A stretch of DNA of 64,000 nt from Mucilaginibacter sp. cycad4 (GCF_034263275.1 NZ_CP139559.1:6138001-6202000); one strand, 5' to 3'. Positions 17,397 through 27,383 are shown, counted from the stretch's first letter. Made by a program: numbers and translations. The notes: generated by a model from the sequence alone, not told the origin.

Positions 17397-19844
17397 TTAA
17401 TTATTCCCCTTCACCCTGCCTTTTTCGTCGTCGGCTCCTGAACGGTGCTCACGCATTTTGATGGAGTTGTTGCCAAAGTTATAGGTAAAGGTAAGGCGCA
17501 TTACGCGGGTATCATTCTTTTGCTTGATGGTAAAATTATTGTTCACCACCTGGCTGCTCAAGTCATTACGGCGAATGTTGAAGATATCATCACATGAAGC
17601 TTTGATATTGAATTTCTTTTCCATGAACGATTTACTGACCCCCATATCTACCGAGTAGCGCGGCCTGATCTTGTAAATACCGTAGGTTAATGATGATTGA
17701 TAATCGCCCGTTACTTCAAAACGGTAGCCTGCAAACTTGAATGTTTGGGTTGTACGACCCTGGAAAGCCCATTGCCCATCGTTAAATTTCTGCCCGGCAA
17801 GGGTATCGGACTTAAAGCCCAGGTAAAACGCGGTCGCGTTAACATTGCCCTCCCACCATTTGGTAATAGTGAATGGAGTATTGAGGTTAACATTGTAACC
17901 GGTTTGGGTTTGCAGGTTCTGGTGTGTTTCAAACGAGCGCTTACCTTCGGTTAATATCAGTTCGGTGATAGCATCAGTAGTATGACTGTAACCAAGGCTT
18001 ACGTTGATGGTTTTATTATAAGTATAGTTAAGCTCAAAATTTTGAGTGTATTGCGGGTTCAGGAACGCGTTGCCCTGTGAATAGGTGTATGGATCAAGAT
18101 AATAGATAAAAGGGTTCAGGTCATCATAACCCGGACGGTCGATACGGCGGCTGTATGAAAAGCTTACTTCGTTTTTATCATTGAGGGTTTGATTAATGAA
18201 TACGCTTGGGAACAGGTTTAAATAGCTTCTCTTAACAGGTGTACTGCCGATCAGGTTACCTGTAGACCGGGTTTGCTCGGCACGTAAACCTAATTGTACA
18301 GAGAATTTTTTGAATTGCTTATTCAGGTTCAAATACCCCGCATTAATTTTTTCGGTGTAAATAAAGCGGTTGGTACGTGTAGTATCATTAATATAAGCAC
18401 CATTGCTGAAGATCTGCGCCTGCAGGTCGTTATCGGTTTTAACACTGCTGAATTTTACCCCGGCTTCCAGTTTAATGGTTTTGGTAAGCGGTTTGGTATA
18501 GTCAGCTTTACCGGTGTAGATGCTTATGGTTGATGGTGTTTGGTTCCGGAGCATCTGCGGGGCATGCTGTATGCTGCCGTCGGGCAAAAAGTAATTGGTA
18601 TTGTACATCGCGTTTGAATTATTCCTGAATTTGGAATAATCCAGATCGATGCTTAGTTCCTGGCCGCTTGTATCAAGTTTCAGTCGGTCATTAAGGTTAA
18701 GTGCAAAGTTTTTATAGGTTTGCCTGATATCAGATGTAGTATGCAATGACGAATCTGCCACACCAAATTGTTTACCTATGATAGTGGTATTGTCATTCAA
18801 ATCTTTTTCACTGTTTGAATAGCCGCTTACCACAAAGCCGATAGTATGTTTTGAGGTGAGGTCATAGTCGGCCCCTAAACGATAGTTATTATAATGGTTG
18901 ATGCTTGGCAGGCTTGATTTTTGGTTGAAATAAGTTTTGTTGCCAAGTGAATCAGTTATGATCCTGTTAATGCCGATATCATGCCCGCGTTTGTTATCAC
19001 CCCTGCTTAATGAAGTAAATACATTAAGTGCGCCATCTTTATGGTTAAGGTTAAGGCTGGTATTATCGCGCCAATACTTACTTTTTGCACCACCCACGGT
19101 AAGGCTGCCGTTGGTGCCTGATTGGGCATTCTTTTTTAATTTGATATTAATGATCCCCGAGTTGCCGGCTGCATCATATTTTGCCGAAGGGTTGGTAATG
19201 ATTTCGATAGATTTAATGGTATTGCCATCGGTTGAGCGTAATAAGGTGGCCAGTTGTGCAGCAGTAAGATAGGTTAGCTTATCGTTTATCATTACCGTTA
19301 CTCCCTGTTTGCCTTTCAGGCTGATGTTATCGTCTTTATCAACAGTAACGCCAGGGGCACGTTCTAAAATTTCCATAGCGGTATTGCCGGCTGCCAGTAC
19401 GCTGTTTTCAACGTTCATTACGGTACGGTCAATTTTACGTTCAATAAGGGGCTTGGTGGCGGTAATAGTTACTCCCTTTAATTCGGTACTGCCTGTGTGC
19501 AGGTTCAAAGCAGGGGCTGTAACCTGCGATGCATTTGCAGGTACACTAAAACTTTTGCTTACAGCCTTTTGATAACCAACAACAGAAGCTTTAACGATAT
19601 AGCTGCCCGCTTTTATGTTGGTAAAAACATAAACACCGGCATCGTTGCTTAGCGCACCTTTAACCACGGTTGAATCAGATGCACGTAAAAGACTTACTGT
19701 TGCATAATCAAGCGGTTTGCCCTGGTCATTGACCAAGGCTCCTGATACTTTGGCAACAGGCGCGGCCTGCTGGGCAAAGGATACACTACAGCTGATAGCA
19801 ACAAGCAGCAGTGTATAAAATATGTTGTGTATGAAAGTTTTCAT
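17397..19844 (-). CDS. TonB-dependent receptor-like outer membrane protein
   Basis: An 815-residue protein with a Sec signal (ISCSVSFAQQ, residues 17-26) and a carboxypeptidase-regulatory-like beta-sandwich domain (about 32-115). A plug-like region follows (about 125-220, with NVENSVLAAGNTAMEILERAPGV spread over it), then a large beta-barrel of the OMP_b-brl_3 type ending near residue 795. The tail (KMREHRSGADDEKGR) is charged and extends past the last strand. The family is found across Bacteroidota as outer membrane beta-barrel proteins whose cargo is unknown. No extracytoplasmic sigma or anti-sigma gene is adjacent. Confidence 0.85.
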   Translation of the reverse strand: MKTFIHNIFYTLLLVAISCSVSFAQQAAPVAKVSGALVNDQGKPLDYATVSLLRASDSTVVKGALSNDAGVYVFTNIKAGSYIVKASVVGYQKAVSKSFSVPANASQVTAPALNLHTGSTELKGVTITATKPLIERKIDRTVMNVENSVLAAGNTAMEILERAPGVTVDKDDNISLKGKQGVTVMINDKLTYLTAAQLATLLRSTDGNTIKSIEIITNPSAKYDAAGNSGIINIKLKKNAQSGTNGSLTVGGAKSKYWRDNTSLNLNHKDGALNVFTSLSRGDNKRGHDIGINRIITDSLGNKTYFNQKSSLPSINHYNNYRLGADYDLTSKHTIGFVVSGYSNSEKDLNDNTTIIGKQFGVADSSLHTTSDIRQTYKNFALNLNDRLKLDTSGQELSIDLDYSKFRNNSNAMYNTNYFLPDGSIQHAPQMLRNQTPSTISIYTGKADYTKPLTKTIKLEAGVKFSSVKTDNDLQAQIFSNGAYINDTTRTNRFIYTEKINAGYLNLNKQFKKFSVQLGLRAEQTRSTGNLIGSTPVKRSYLNLFPSVFINQTLNDKNEVSFSYSRRIDRPGYDDLNPFIYYLDPYTYSQGNAFLNPQYTQNFELNYTYNKTINVSLGYSHTTDAITELILTEGKRSFETHQNLQTQTGYNVNLNTPFTITKWWEGNVNATAFYLGFKSDTLAGQKFNDGQWAFQGRTTQTFKFAGYRFEVTGDYQSSLTYGIYKIRPRYSVDMGVSKSFMEKKFNIKASCDDIFNIRRNDLSSQVVNNNFTIKQKNDTRVMRLTFTYNFGNNSIKMREHRSGADDEKGRVKGNN

Positions 19845-20145
19845 TTTTAGTTCGGTTTAAAAAGTATGGGCAATACAATGCCGGTAAAGAATTACTTCTT
19901 TTTTAAAATTTGTAAATAAGTTTTTAGTTAGTGCCGATATGTTTTGCGGCGTTTAGGGTTTTAGTAATTATGAGATATAAGCAGTTGTTTTCATTGTGTT
20001 CATGTTTTTAATTTAATTTTTTTGCAAAACAATCCCACCTGACTTTTGGGCCATTTTTTAACGCTTATTAAATTTATATTGCCGGATTACCCGGAAATGG
20101 TAATTGTGTTGCTTTTATAGTAAGATGCAGAAACAGGGGTGTTGG
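19845..20145. other. Intergenic stretch without recognised features
   Basis: These 301 bp lie upstream of the minus-strand receptor gene and downstream of the PspC operon. The stretch is AT-rich, with several T and A runs. I found no open frame of note, no convincing TTTG/TAnnTTTG promoter and no hairpin terminator, though the receptor's promoter must lie here. Confidence 0.5.
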
Positions 20146-20367
20146 TTACAGATTATTTTCACTTTTTAATGCAGGCATTAAATTTTTTGCCATATCCTTA
20201 ATAATCCTGAAGGTAATTGGCAGTTCATTTTGGCGGGGAATGTTTGATTTAAGGTTGTTTACCCTGCTGTTTAAAAGCGGGTTATTGCCTGTTTGAAACA
20301 GGAAGTAAAAAGGTATAATAAGCCCGCTAAAAATTAGCAGGCTTATATATTTAAAAATGGTTTTCAC
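20146..20367 (-). CDS. Small single-pass membrane protein, unknown
   Basis: The 73-residue product has one transmembrane or signal-like helix (ISLLIFSGLIIPFYFLF, residues 8-24) and a polar remainder. It starts 14 nt after the stop of the PspC-domain gene on the same strand, so it is likely the last gene of the PadR-PspC operon. I recognise no domain. Confidence 0.55.
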   Translation of the reverse strand: MKTIFKYISLLIFSGLIIPFYFLFQTGNNPLLNSRVNNLKSNIPRQNELPITFRIIKDMAKNLMPALKSENNL

Positions 20368-20381
20368 AGACAGGTGGCTTT

Positions 20382-22058
20382 TTAATGTTCCGGCATAATG
20401 GTAGTATCCGGCACCCCTCCGTCTTTTGATGCTTTTATCTTTTCCATGATCTTATCAGCCGTTGCGTTAGTGTCTGTTTTGCACTCCAATCCGTTTGCAG
20501 TCATGATGTAAGTAGCCGTGGTGATGCCGTTATTGTTAACCTGGTCTTTACACTCATATATATTAAAAGTAATGTTACGGTCAAGCTTTTCATCAATAAT
20601 GATCTTAGCGTTAAGCGGTACCTTTAAGGTAAGACGTAGCTCCTGTCCGCGCCATAAAAAGCCTTTGGGCATTTCCAAATGGCGGTCAAAATTCAAAACC
20701 GAATCTTTTTGTTCAAAACGATAAGCTGCACTGCGGGCGTTGATCAGGGCTTCCTCAAGGTTGCTGCCACGGGCGCTGAAAGTTTCGATCAGTACAGGCT
20801 GCGGCACATCGCTTTTTTCAATATCAATGGTAACATTATGATTTGGCATATCATCGCCGTTAAAGTCATCATCTAAAATGATCATGCCTTTAAAGCGCTC
20901 GTTTATTTTAAGGCGGGTACTGTCCTCGTTGCTTAAATATTTGGTGTCATTGAGATGCAGGTAATAGGTATTGTTTGCAGTTGGCTTAAGCTTAATGGTT
21001 TGGGTAAATTTACCGCCCTCGCGAAAGCTGGCCGCAGTTTTTACGCCGTAGTAAGAAACTGCTCCCAATGAGGCTAACCAGATACATAATAAGGTAGTAC
21101 CAATTGAACGGTTAAATGAAGCTTTTTTAAACAGGAAGCCAATAGTTGATAAAATGATTGCTAATAGCGGTATGGCTAACACTAAAAAGCCGCTTACCAT
21201 AAAGATCCCGTTAGCCTGGTGGTTAGCTATATTGAAAGGGAACAAGGTATAGATCCCCATATTCCCAGCGGCAAATAAGCCAATAAGCGATACAATGAGC
21301 GCTACGGTCATGCCAAGGCAGGTTAATAAAACAGCCGCTGCCAATAGTTTGCCAAGTAAACTGCCGGTGCCTCTTAAAAAAGCTGCAAGATGTTCAAAAA
21401 TATCGCTGATGAGATCGCGCACCTGGTAAATGAAAGGTTTGGCTTCATGCTTAAAGTTTTGAAGGTTTTCACGTACGGTGCTTAACTCTTCTTCAAAGCT
21501 CTTTTTAAAACCCTTCAGGTCCTGCTTTTCGCCCTTCATGGCCATACGGTCGGCGCGGGTAATGGCTTTGGGCACCACCATCCATAAAATAATGTATATA
21601 ATAAGGCCCATGGCGGCAAAAGGCACCAGGATAGCAAAAGCAAGCCTTACCCAGGCCGGGTTAATGTCGAAATAATTGGCAATACCGGCGCATACACCGC
21701 TGATCAGGTGATCGTCCGGGTCGCGGAAAAGCCTGCGGCGTTCAGTATTATATTCAAACGGACTGCCGCCTGCGGTTTTGGCGTCGGTTTCGGCAGTTTC
21801 AAAATCCTGTACGCTGCCCATTTGTTCAATAACCTCCTTCACGTCGGCTTCAACAATAACTTGTTTAGCGTCGCGTGCCAGGATCTCGTTAAACATTTCG
21901 GCAATGCGGTTTTCGATGTCGGTTGTGATCTCCAGGCTATCGGCCGAAGTTGAAAAATGACGTTTTACATCCGTCATATAATTCTTCAGCACTTCGTAGG
22001 CATCTTCTTCAATGTGAAAAACCATGCCGTTTATGTTTATGATAATTGTTTTGTTCAT
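20382..22058 (-). CDS. PspC domain membrane protein
   Basis: A 558-residue protein. The N-terminal 95 residues are cytoplasmic (INGMVFHIEEDAYEVLKNYM). The PspC domain lies at about residues 108-165, beginning with RLFRDPDDHLISGVCAGIA and containing its membrane hairpin. Further transmembrane helices occur between about 230 and 350, and the C-terminal 190 residues are an extracytoplasmic beta-rich domain resembling a DUF2154/LiaF-type region. PspC proteins sense or buffer envelope stress. The gene lies 24 nt downstream of a PadR regulator, an arrangement repeated in many Bacteroidota genomes. Confidence 0.85.
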   Translation of the reverse strand: MNKTIIININGMVFHIEEDAYEVLKNYMTDVKRHFSTSADSLEITTDIENRIAEMFNEILARDAKQVIVEADVKEVIEQMGSVQDFETAETDAKTAGGSPFEYNTERRRLFRDPDDHLISGVCAGIANYFDINPAWVRLAFAILVPFAAMGLIIYIILWMVVPKAITRADRMAMKGEKQDLKGFKKSFEEELSTVRENLQNFKHEAKPFIYQVRDLISDIFEHLAAFLRGTGSLLGKLLAAAVLLTCLGMTVALIVSLIGLFAAGNMGIYTLFPFNIANHQANGIFMVSGFLVLAIPLLAIILSTIGFLFKKASFNRSIGTTLLCIWLASLGAVSYYGVKTAASFREGGKFTQTIKLKPTANNTYYLHLNDTKYLSNEDSTRLKINERFKGMIILDDDFNGDDMPNHNVTIDIEKSDVPQPVLIETFSARGSNLEEALINARSAAYRFEQKDSVLNFDRHLEMPKGFLWRGQELRLTLKVPLNAKIIIDEKLDRNITFNIYECKDQVNNNGITTATYIMTANGLECKTDTNATADKIMEKIKASKDGGVPDTTIMPEH

Positions 22059-22082
22059 GATTAAAGTGATTTGTAGGTTTTT

Positions 22083-22415
22083 CTATTTTCTTTCTCCGAT
22101 AGCTGTTTGAACAGCAAATACCAGTTCCTGCCAGGTTTTATCGAGTTGTTCAAGCACCGCGCGACCTTCGTCTGAGAGCACATAGTACTTTCGGGGCGGC
22201 CCGGAAATTGACTCCACCCAGTTGTACGTGAGCAGTCCATTATTTTTTAAACGGGTTAAAAGAGGATACAGAGTACCCTCAACTACAAGCAGTTGGGCTT
22301 TCTTAAGTTCAGCAATTATGTCTGATGCATATGTTTCGCCCTTAGCTATGATAGAGAGAATGCAATACTCCAGTATGCCTTTTCTCATTTGGGTTTGGGT
22401 GTTTTCGACGATCAT
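22083..22415 (-). CDS. PadR family transcriptional regulator
   Basis: The 110-residue protein is a winged helix of the short PadR type. It opens with ENTQTQMRKGILEYCILSII, has the recognition region GTLYPLLTRLKNNGLL (residues 46-61), the wing with GPPRKYYVLSDEGR, and a single C-terminal dimerisation helix. It probably represses its own operon, which continues into the PspC gene, and responds to envelope conditions (inference from context). The start codon lies 4 nt from a promoter -7 box and inside one arm of a palindrome, which fits autoregulation. Confidence 0.9.
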   Translation of the reverse strand: MIVENTQTQMRKGILEYCILSIIAKGETYASDIIAELKKAQLLVVEGTLYPLLTRLKNNGLLTYNWVESISGPPRKYYVLSDEGRAVLEQLDKTWQELVFAVQTAIGERK

Positions 22416-22455
22416 AATACAAAGATATATGTTTTAGATTGTATTATGCAATACA
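22413..22455 (-). promoter_or_regulatory. padR promoter with overlapping palindromic operators
   Basis: On the minus strand TTG (22451-22449), 21 nt, then TATCTTTG (22427-22420) fits the Bacteroidota promoter, and ATG follows after 4 nt. CATAATACAA at 22413-22422 pairs with TTGTATTATG at 22439-22448, and the shorter palindrome TGTATTATGCAATACA lies at 22440-22455. A dimeric regulator bound here would cover both promoter elements and the start codon. PadR binding itself is inferred. Confidence 0.6.
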
Positions 22456-22529
22456 TAGTATTATAATTATTATTCATTTAGCTGAAACTTGGCTTTTTGA
22501 AAAAAAAATGACGTTTTGAAAGAAATTAC

Positions 22530-22560
22530 TTGACTTTTTGATAACGTAACATTACTTTTA
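22530..22560 (+). promoter_or_regulatory. Candidate promoter of the SusCD operon
   Basis: TTG at 22530-22532 and TACTTTTA at 22553-22560 have 20 nt between them, close to the TTTG-N19-21-TAnnTTTG pattern but lacking the final G. The predicted leader would be about 35 nt. Confidence 0.35.
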
Positions 22561-22598
22561 TGATTAATTAACTATTAACTGATCTTATTATTAACGAA

Positions 22599-25500
22599 AT
22601 GAAAAAACTTCTACTCGTAAGTTTGTGCTTACTTGTGTTGTCTATGACGCAAGTATTCGCGCAAAACCGTACAGTTACTGGTACGGTTACGGCCAAAGAT
22701 GACGGCCTACCCATTCCGGGAGTAACAGTAAAAATTAAAGGGACAGTAAGCGGCACTCAAACAAACGCAGCTGGTAAGTTCGTACTCAGCACGCCAACTA
22801 ATTCAGTTCTCATTTTTAGCTTTGTTGGGTATGCTACGCTTGAAAGAACGGTAACTGGCGACATTGTAAATGTGTCACTTGAAGCCTCTAACCGTCAATT
22901 AAATGAGGTGGTCGTAACAGCTCTTGGTATCCAAAGAAAAGCTGATAATCTTTCTTACGCCCAACAGGGGGTAAAAGGAGAGCAGTTGACCTCTACCCGC
23001 CAAACAGACATTAATCAGGCATTGGCTGGTAAAATTGCGGGTGTGCAGGTTCGTAGCCAATCTAATGCAAAGTTAGGTTCGCAAGCACTGATTCGTTTAC
23101 GCGGTGCCGCTACAATTAATGAGCATCAACCTTTATTTGTGGTAGACGGCACCCCTGTTGACGATATTAACTTCATTAATATGGATGATGTTGAAGATGT
23201 TCAGGTGTTGAAAGGTCCTTCTGCTACTGCACTTTATGGTCAACGTGCTGACGCGGGTGTATTAATGATTACTTCGAGAAAGGCAAAGAAACAGCCTGGT
23301 GTTGGTATTAATTTCACCTCGACAGTAGCATTCAATAGTGTAAGTACTTTACCAAAGTATCAAAATGAATATTCGGGTGGAACTGCGGGTGCTGGCTGGC
23401 AAACTTTTAACTGGGCAGACGGCGATCCGGTTGAGTGGAAAGCCTTGGATGGAAAGAAATACCATACCTATTTTGATGATGCTTCATGGGGGCCAAAAAT
23501 GGATGGAAGCGAATATATTCCCTGGTATGCGTGGATACCTGGTACTCAATATTCATTCAAGACGGCTAAATTAACTCCTCAACCAAATAACGTAAGAGAT
23601 TTTTATAATACAGGTCGCCAACTGCTAAATAATATTAACTTCGGTAAGGCTGGTGATGGTTATAACGCGCGGGTTTCTTATACTAATCAAGATGAACATG
23701 GAGAAATACCGGGGTCTTGGTTGAAAAGAAATTTCATTCAAAGTAACCTGTCATATGATTTATCTAAACATTTCACAGTTAGTGCAGACATTAATTATGT
23801 CAATCAAAGAACCCGTGGTGAATTTAGCGATGCATATGGTAATAATGCGTCAGGTTCGTTCAATTCATGGTTTCATCGTGATTTGGATATAAATATCCTT
23901 AAACAACTCCAAAATTTGAGGACGCCTACAGGTAAACTTCCTTCATGGAACCTTGATGATTCAAACGGGATAAATGCAAATTCTATTTACAGCGGCACTT
24001 TGTACTGGACTAACCCATATGCCTATTTCAACCAGGCTTATGCGATCAATACTCAAGACCGTATTTATGGTAACATCGCTTTAACTTATAAATTGAATGA
24101 TCATTTTAAAGTTAGCGGTACTGTAAGGAAAAATCAAAGGAATACCCATTACGAATCTTTCCTGCCTACTATTTTCGAGATTAGTACGTCTGACTTATCT
24201 TCACCATTAGCTATAAATGAGTTCTCAACCGCAACCACCAAAAGCGGCCGTCCGGTGAGAGCTACTTATGATACTTATGAAATAAGAAGTGTTGAAAATA
24301 ACTACGAAGTTCTGGCATCATATAATCAAAAATTTGGCGACTTTAACATTGATGCAAACATCGGTGGCAATGATCGGTACAATAGCTATAGCTACATCGA
24401 AAACGGTACAAAGGGCGGTTTAATAGTGCCTGATGTATTTGCTATTTCAAATAGTAAAGTACAGCCCGGCTATTATGCTCAACAACGTACTTATAAAGAG
24501 GTAAGGTCTGTTTATGGTCGTGCTAGTGTTAACTGGAACGATATTCTTGTTGCCGATTTTAGCTTACGTAATGATTGGAGTTCGGCTCTGCCTAAAAGTG
24601 CTAACTCCTATTTATACCCATCGGTTGGTTTGTCGGCGTTGTTAACTAAATATGTTACAAACGCCATTCCGGCAGTAAGCTTTTTAAAGGTTCGTGGAAA
24701 CTGGGCAAAAGTAGGTTCGGATCTTGATCCTTACAACCTTAGTTTGTATTATACACCCGGTGCACAATGGAACGGAGCACCAACAATCTCTACACCAGAT
24801 AAACTTATTGACGGTAGCATAAAACCATCGTTATCAACCTCGGCTGAGGGTGGTTTAGATATCAGGTTCCTGAATGACCGTTTAGGGTTTAGTGGTACCT
24901 ATTACAGTGAAACAAAGAAAAACGAGATCGTTACAGTTGACGTAAGCTCGGTAGGTGGTTTCACTCAGAAATTGATTAATGCCGGCAAGATTCAGCGCAA
25001 AGGTGTTGAACTTACAGTTGATGGTTATCCAGTTAAAACAAATAGTTTTTCGTGGAACATCAGTACAAACTTTGCGAGAAACAAATCCAAAGTATTGGAA
25101 CTTGCACCTGGTATCCAAACCTATTACCTAGGCGGTGCTGATTATTCAAGTGCTACAGGTACCACAGCATATGCCCCGGGTGTATGGGCTATCGTAGGAG
25201 GTGAGTATGGTCAAATTCGCGGACGTGGTATTCAAAGGATAAACGGTCAGCCGGTTATTGATCCGGCCACTGGCTTGTATGCTTTTCAGGATAACATGAA
25301 CTTTGGTTCGGTATTACCGCAATTTACCGGTGGTATGGTTAACACCTTTAAATATAAAAATTTCTCACTGAACTTTACTGTGGACTTTTCTAAAGGTGGT
25401 AAATATTTCTCGCTTTCTGATCTTTGGGGTGGGTTTTCAGGCTTGTATCAATATACTGCAGGAAACAATGATAAAGGAAGGCCTCTTCGTGACCCTGTTG

Positions 25501-25862
25501 CCGATGGTGGAGGTGTACATGTTAAAGGCGTTGATAAAAATGGAGCACCTGTTGATATGTATGTCGATGCTATTGATTACTATGATGGTAATGGTGCAAA
25601 TAAGATCAATGAAATGCACATTTTTGATCTAAGCTACGTAAAACTCCGTGAAGCTAACATTGGTTACACTTTCAATCTTAAAGGTACGGCAGCTAATAAA
25701 TTTATCCAGAATCTTACTATAAGTGCGTTTGGTCGTAACCTGTGGTTAATTTATACCAAAAACAGGAATTTTGACCCTTCTGAATTTGTGAACGCTTATG
25801 GAGAAAGTGGTCAATTGCCTCCATCAAGGACATTAGGTTTAACACTGAAGGCTGGCTTCTAA
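22599..25862 (+). CDS. SusC/RagA family TonB-linked outer membrane transporter
   Basis: A 1087-residue outer-membrane transporter. It has a Sec signal (residues 1-21, ending VFAQ), a carboxypeptidase-regulatory-like domain (about 25-95), and a SusC linker with EVVVTALGIQRKA (about 103-115). The plug domain runs over about 120-230 and includes IRLRGAATINEHQPLFVVDG-type sequence and ALYGQRADAGVLMITSRK. The remaining residues form a 22-strand barrel ending in GLTLKAGF. Energised by TonB, it imports glycans or peptides captured by its SusD partner, encoded 18 nt downstream. No glycoside hydrolase or HTCS regulator adjoins, so the ligand cannot be guessed. Codon third positions are visibly richer in A/T than in neighbouring genes. 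Confidence 0.95.
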   Translation: MKKLLLVSLCLLVLSMTQVFAQNRTVTGTVTAKDDGLPIPGVTVKIKGTVSGTQTNAAGKFVLSTPTNSVLIFSFVGYATLERTVTGDIVNVSLEASNRQLNEVVVTALGIQRKADNLSYAQQGVKGEQLTSTRQTDINQALAGKIAGVQVRSQSNAKLGSQALIRLRGAATINEHQPLFVVDGTPVDDINFINMDDVEDVQVLKGPSATALYGQRADAGVLMITSRKAKKQPGVGINFTSTVAFNSVSTLPKYQNEYSGGTAGAGWQTFNWADGDPVEWKALDGKKYHTYFDDASWGPKMDGSEYIPWYAWIPGTQYSFKTAKLTPQPNNVRDFYNTGRQLLNNINFGKAGDGYNARVSYTNQDEHGEIPGSWLKRNFIQSNLSYDLSKHFTVSADINYVNQRTRGEFSDAYGNNASGSFNSWFHRDLDINILKQLQNLRTPTGKLPSWNLDDSNGINANSIYSGTLYWTNPYAYFNQAYAINTQDRIYGNIALTYKLNDHFKVSGTVRKNQRNTHYESFLPTIFEISTSDLSSPLAINEFSTATTKSGRPVRATYDTYEIRSVENNYEVLASYNQKFGDFNIDANIGGNDRYNSYSYIENGTKGGLIVPDVFAISNSKVQPGYYAQQRTYKEVRSVYGRASVNWNDILVADFSLRNDWSSALPKSANSYLYPSVGLSALLTKYVTNAIPAVSFLKVRGNWAKVGSDLDPYNLSLYYTPGAQWNGAPTISTPDKLIDGSIKPSLSTSAEGGLDIRFLNDRLGFSGTYYSETKKNEIVTVDVSSVGGFTQKLINAGKIQRKGVELTVDGYPVKTNSFSWNISTNFARNKSKVLELAPGIQTYYLGGADYSSATGTTAYAPGVWAIVGGEYGQIRGRGIQRINGQPVIDPATGLYAFQDNMNFGSVLPQFTGGMVNTFKYKNFSLNFTVDFSKGGKYFSLSDLWGGFSGLYQYTAGNNDKGRPLRDPVADGGGVHVKGVDKNGAPVDMYVDAIDYYDGNGANKINEMHIFDLSYVKLREANIGYTFNLKGTAANKFIQNLTISAFGRNLWLIYTKNRNFDPSEFVNAYGESGQLPPSRTLGLTLKAGF

Positions 25863-25880
25863 TCAAAAAAGAAAATTATC

Positions 25881-27323
25881 ATGAAAAAGAAATTTCAATA
25901 TTATACCGTCCTTAGTATGTTAGCTCTGGGTTTAGGGGCATGTACTAAGTTGTCCGAACGTAACGTAAACCCAGATGCAGCTGGAACACCTGTAGCCTCG
26001 GCCTTATTAACAAGTGTTGAATCTCAACTCGCCGTAGGTTTAACGTCAGATGCGACGCTTGCCAGTACGCAGTATTTCGCGCAATATTTCAGTCAGGTTC
26101 AATATCCTGATAATCAGCTGTATGCGCAAAGTAATGTTTCATGGAGTGGTTTCTATGCTGGTCGTTTATATGACTTGCAAAATATCATTAACACTGCGTC
26201 GGCTAAGCCTGATCCTGCAGCACAGGCTGGGAATACTGTTAATCAAATACAAATTGCCAGGATATTAAAAGTTTATTGGTATTCATTGGCTACTGATCGT
26301 TATGGTGATATTCCATATAGTCAGGCACTAAAGCAAAATACCACTGCACCTTATGATAAACAACAGGCTATTTATGCAGACTTCTTTAAAGAGCTGAAGG
26401 AAGCAATTGCATCTTTCCAGTCTACCGGTAATCCCATTACTGGCGATATAGTTTACAATGGGAACTTAAGCCAGTGGAAAAAATTTGCTAATTCATTACG
26501 TTTAATGTTAGCAATGCGCCTTTCAAAAGTTGATCCGGCTACGGGTAAAGCTCAGTTTACCGCAGCATTGACTGACGCTGCAGGGTATATTACCAGTAAT
26601 ACTGATAATTTTGGTGTAAAATATCCAGGAGGTACGTTCATTAACCCTTTTTATGGGTTAACAGGTGCGTCTATTCTTGCGATAAGTGGTACTGTTACCG
26701 GTAAATTAAATGCCTATGCTGATCCACGCGTATTTGCTTATGGACAAGTAAATGCAAGCGGCAATGTTAAAGGGGTTCCGTACGGTTTAAACCGAGCTCA
26801 TAATCAAACATTTCTTGTGGCCAATCCTGATTACAGTACTATTTTTGCAACAGCTTGGAAAACAGCCGATGCGCCTGTTTACCTCATTACTGCATCATAC
26901 ATCGACTTGTTACGTGCTGAAGCTGCCATTACTTATTCAACGGGTGAAAATGCCTTTGACCTTACAAAAAAAGGAATAAGCGATTCATGGGCACAATGGA
27001 AGGTTACAGGTAATGTTGATACCTATTTAACAACTATTGGTGTGACTGCGATAGCTACACCGGTTGCTAAAATTCAGGAGCAAACCTGGATTACTCTTTA
27101 TGGTGTTGGTCAGCAAGGCTGGTCTGAGTGGAGAAGAACTGGCATTCCGAATCTTACTCCGGCGCCAGATGCTGTAAATCCAGGGGGCAAAATACCTCGT
27201 AGATTTGGTTACCCAACTACAGAGCCTAATTTAAATGGAGATAATTATAAAGCGGCTGTTGCTGCTTTCCCATATGGAGGCTCCGATGTTGTAGATACTC
27301 GCGTATGGTGGGACAAACCATGA
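25881..27323 (+). CDS. SusD/RagB family nutrient-binding outer membrane lipoprotein
   Basis: This 480-residue lipoprotein has a type II signal with lipobox GLGAC (cysteine at residue 21). The helical tetratricopeptide-like body of SusD-like family proteins follows, with motifs such as ILKVYWYSLATDRYGDIPYSQAL (split across residues 128-150) and, in the C-terminal part, YLITASYIDLLRAEA. It most resembles the SusD-like_2 subgroup. It acts as the lid and surface binding partner of the SusC transporter encoded just upstream. A strong terminator follows, so the operon consists of these two genes only. Confidence 0.92.
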   Translation: MKKKFQYYTVLSMLALGLGACTKLSERNVNPDAAGTPVASALLTSVESQLAVGLTSDATLASTQYFAQYFSQVQYPDNQLYAQSNVSWSGFYAGRLYDLQNIINTASAKPDPAAQAGNTVNQIQIARILKVYWYSLATDRYGDIPYSQALKQNTTAPYDKQQAIYADFFKELKEAIASFQSTGNPITGDIVYNGNLSQWKKFANSLRLMLAMRLSKVDPATGKAQFTAALTDAAGYITSNTDNFGVKYPGGTFINPFYGLTGASILAISGTVTGKLNAYADPRVFAYGQVNASGNVKGVPYGLNRAHNQTFLVANPDYSTIFATAWKTADAPVYLITASYIDLLRAEAAITYSTGENAFDLTKKGISDSWAQWKVTGNVDTYLTTIGVTAIATPVAKIQEQTWITLYGVGQQGWSEWRRTGIPNLTPAPDAVNPGGKIPRRFGYPTTEPNLNGDNYKAAVAAFPYGGSDVVDTRVWWDKP

Positions 27324-27341
27324 TGTTTAGAAGTAATAAAT

Positions 27342-27383
27342 AAAAAAAGGGGTACAGTTATCATTTAACTGCACCCCTTTTTA
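27342..27383 (+). terminator. Rho-independent terminator of the SusCD operon
   Basis: A stem of about 16 bp with one mismatch (27345-27360 with 27365-27380, GGGG and CCCC core) and a 4-nt loop is followed by a T run. It begins 19 nt after the susD-type stop codon. Confidence 0.85.
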
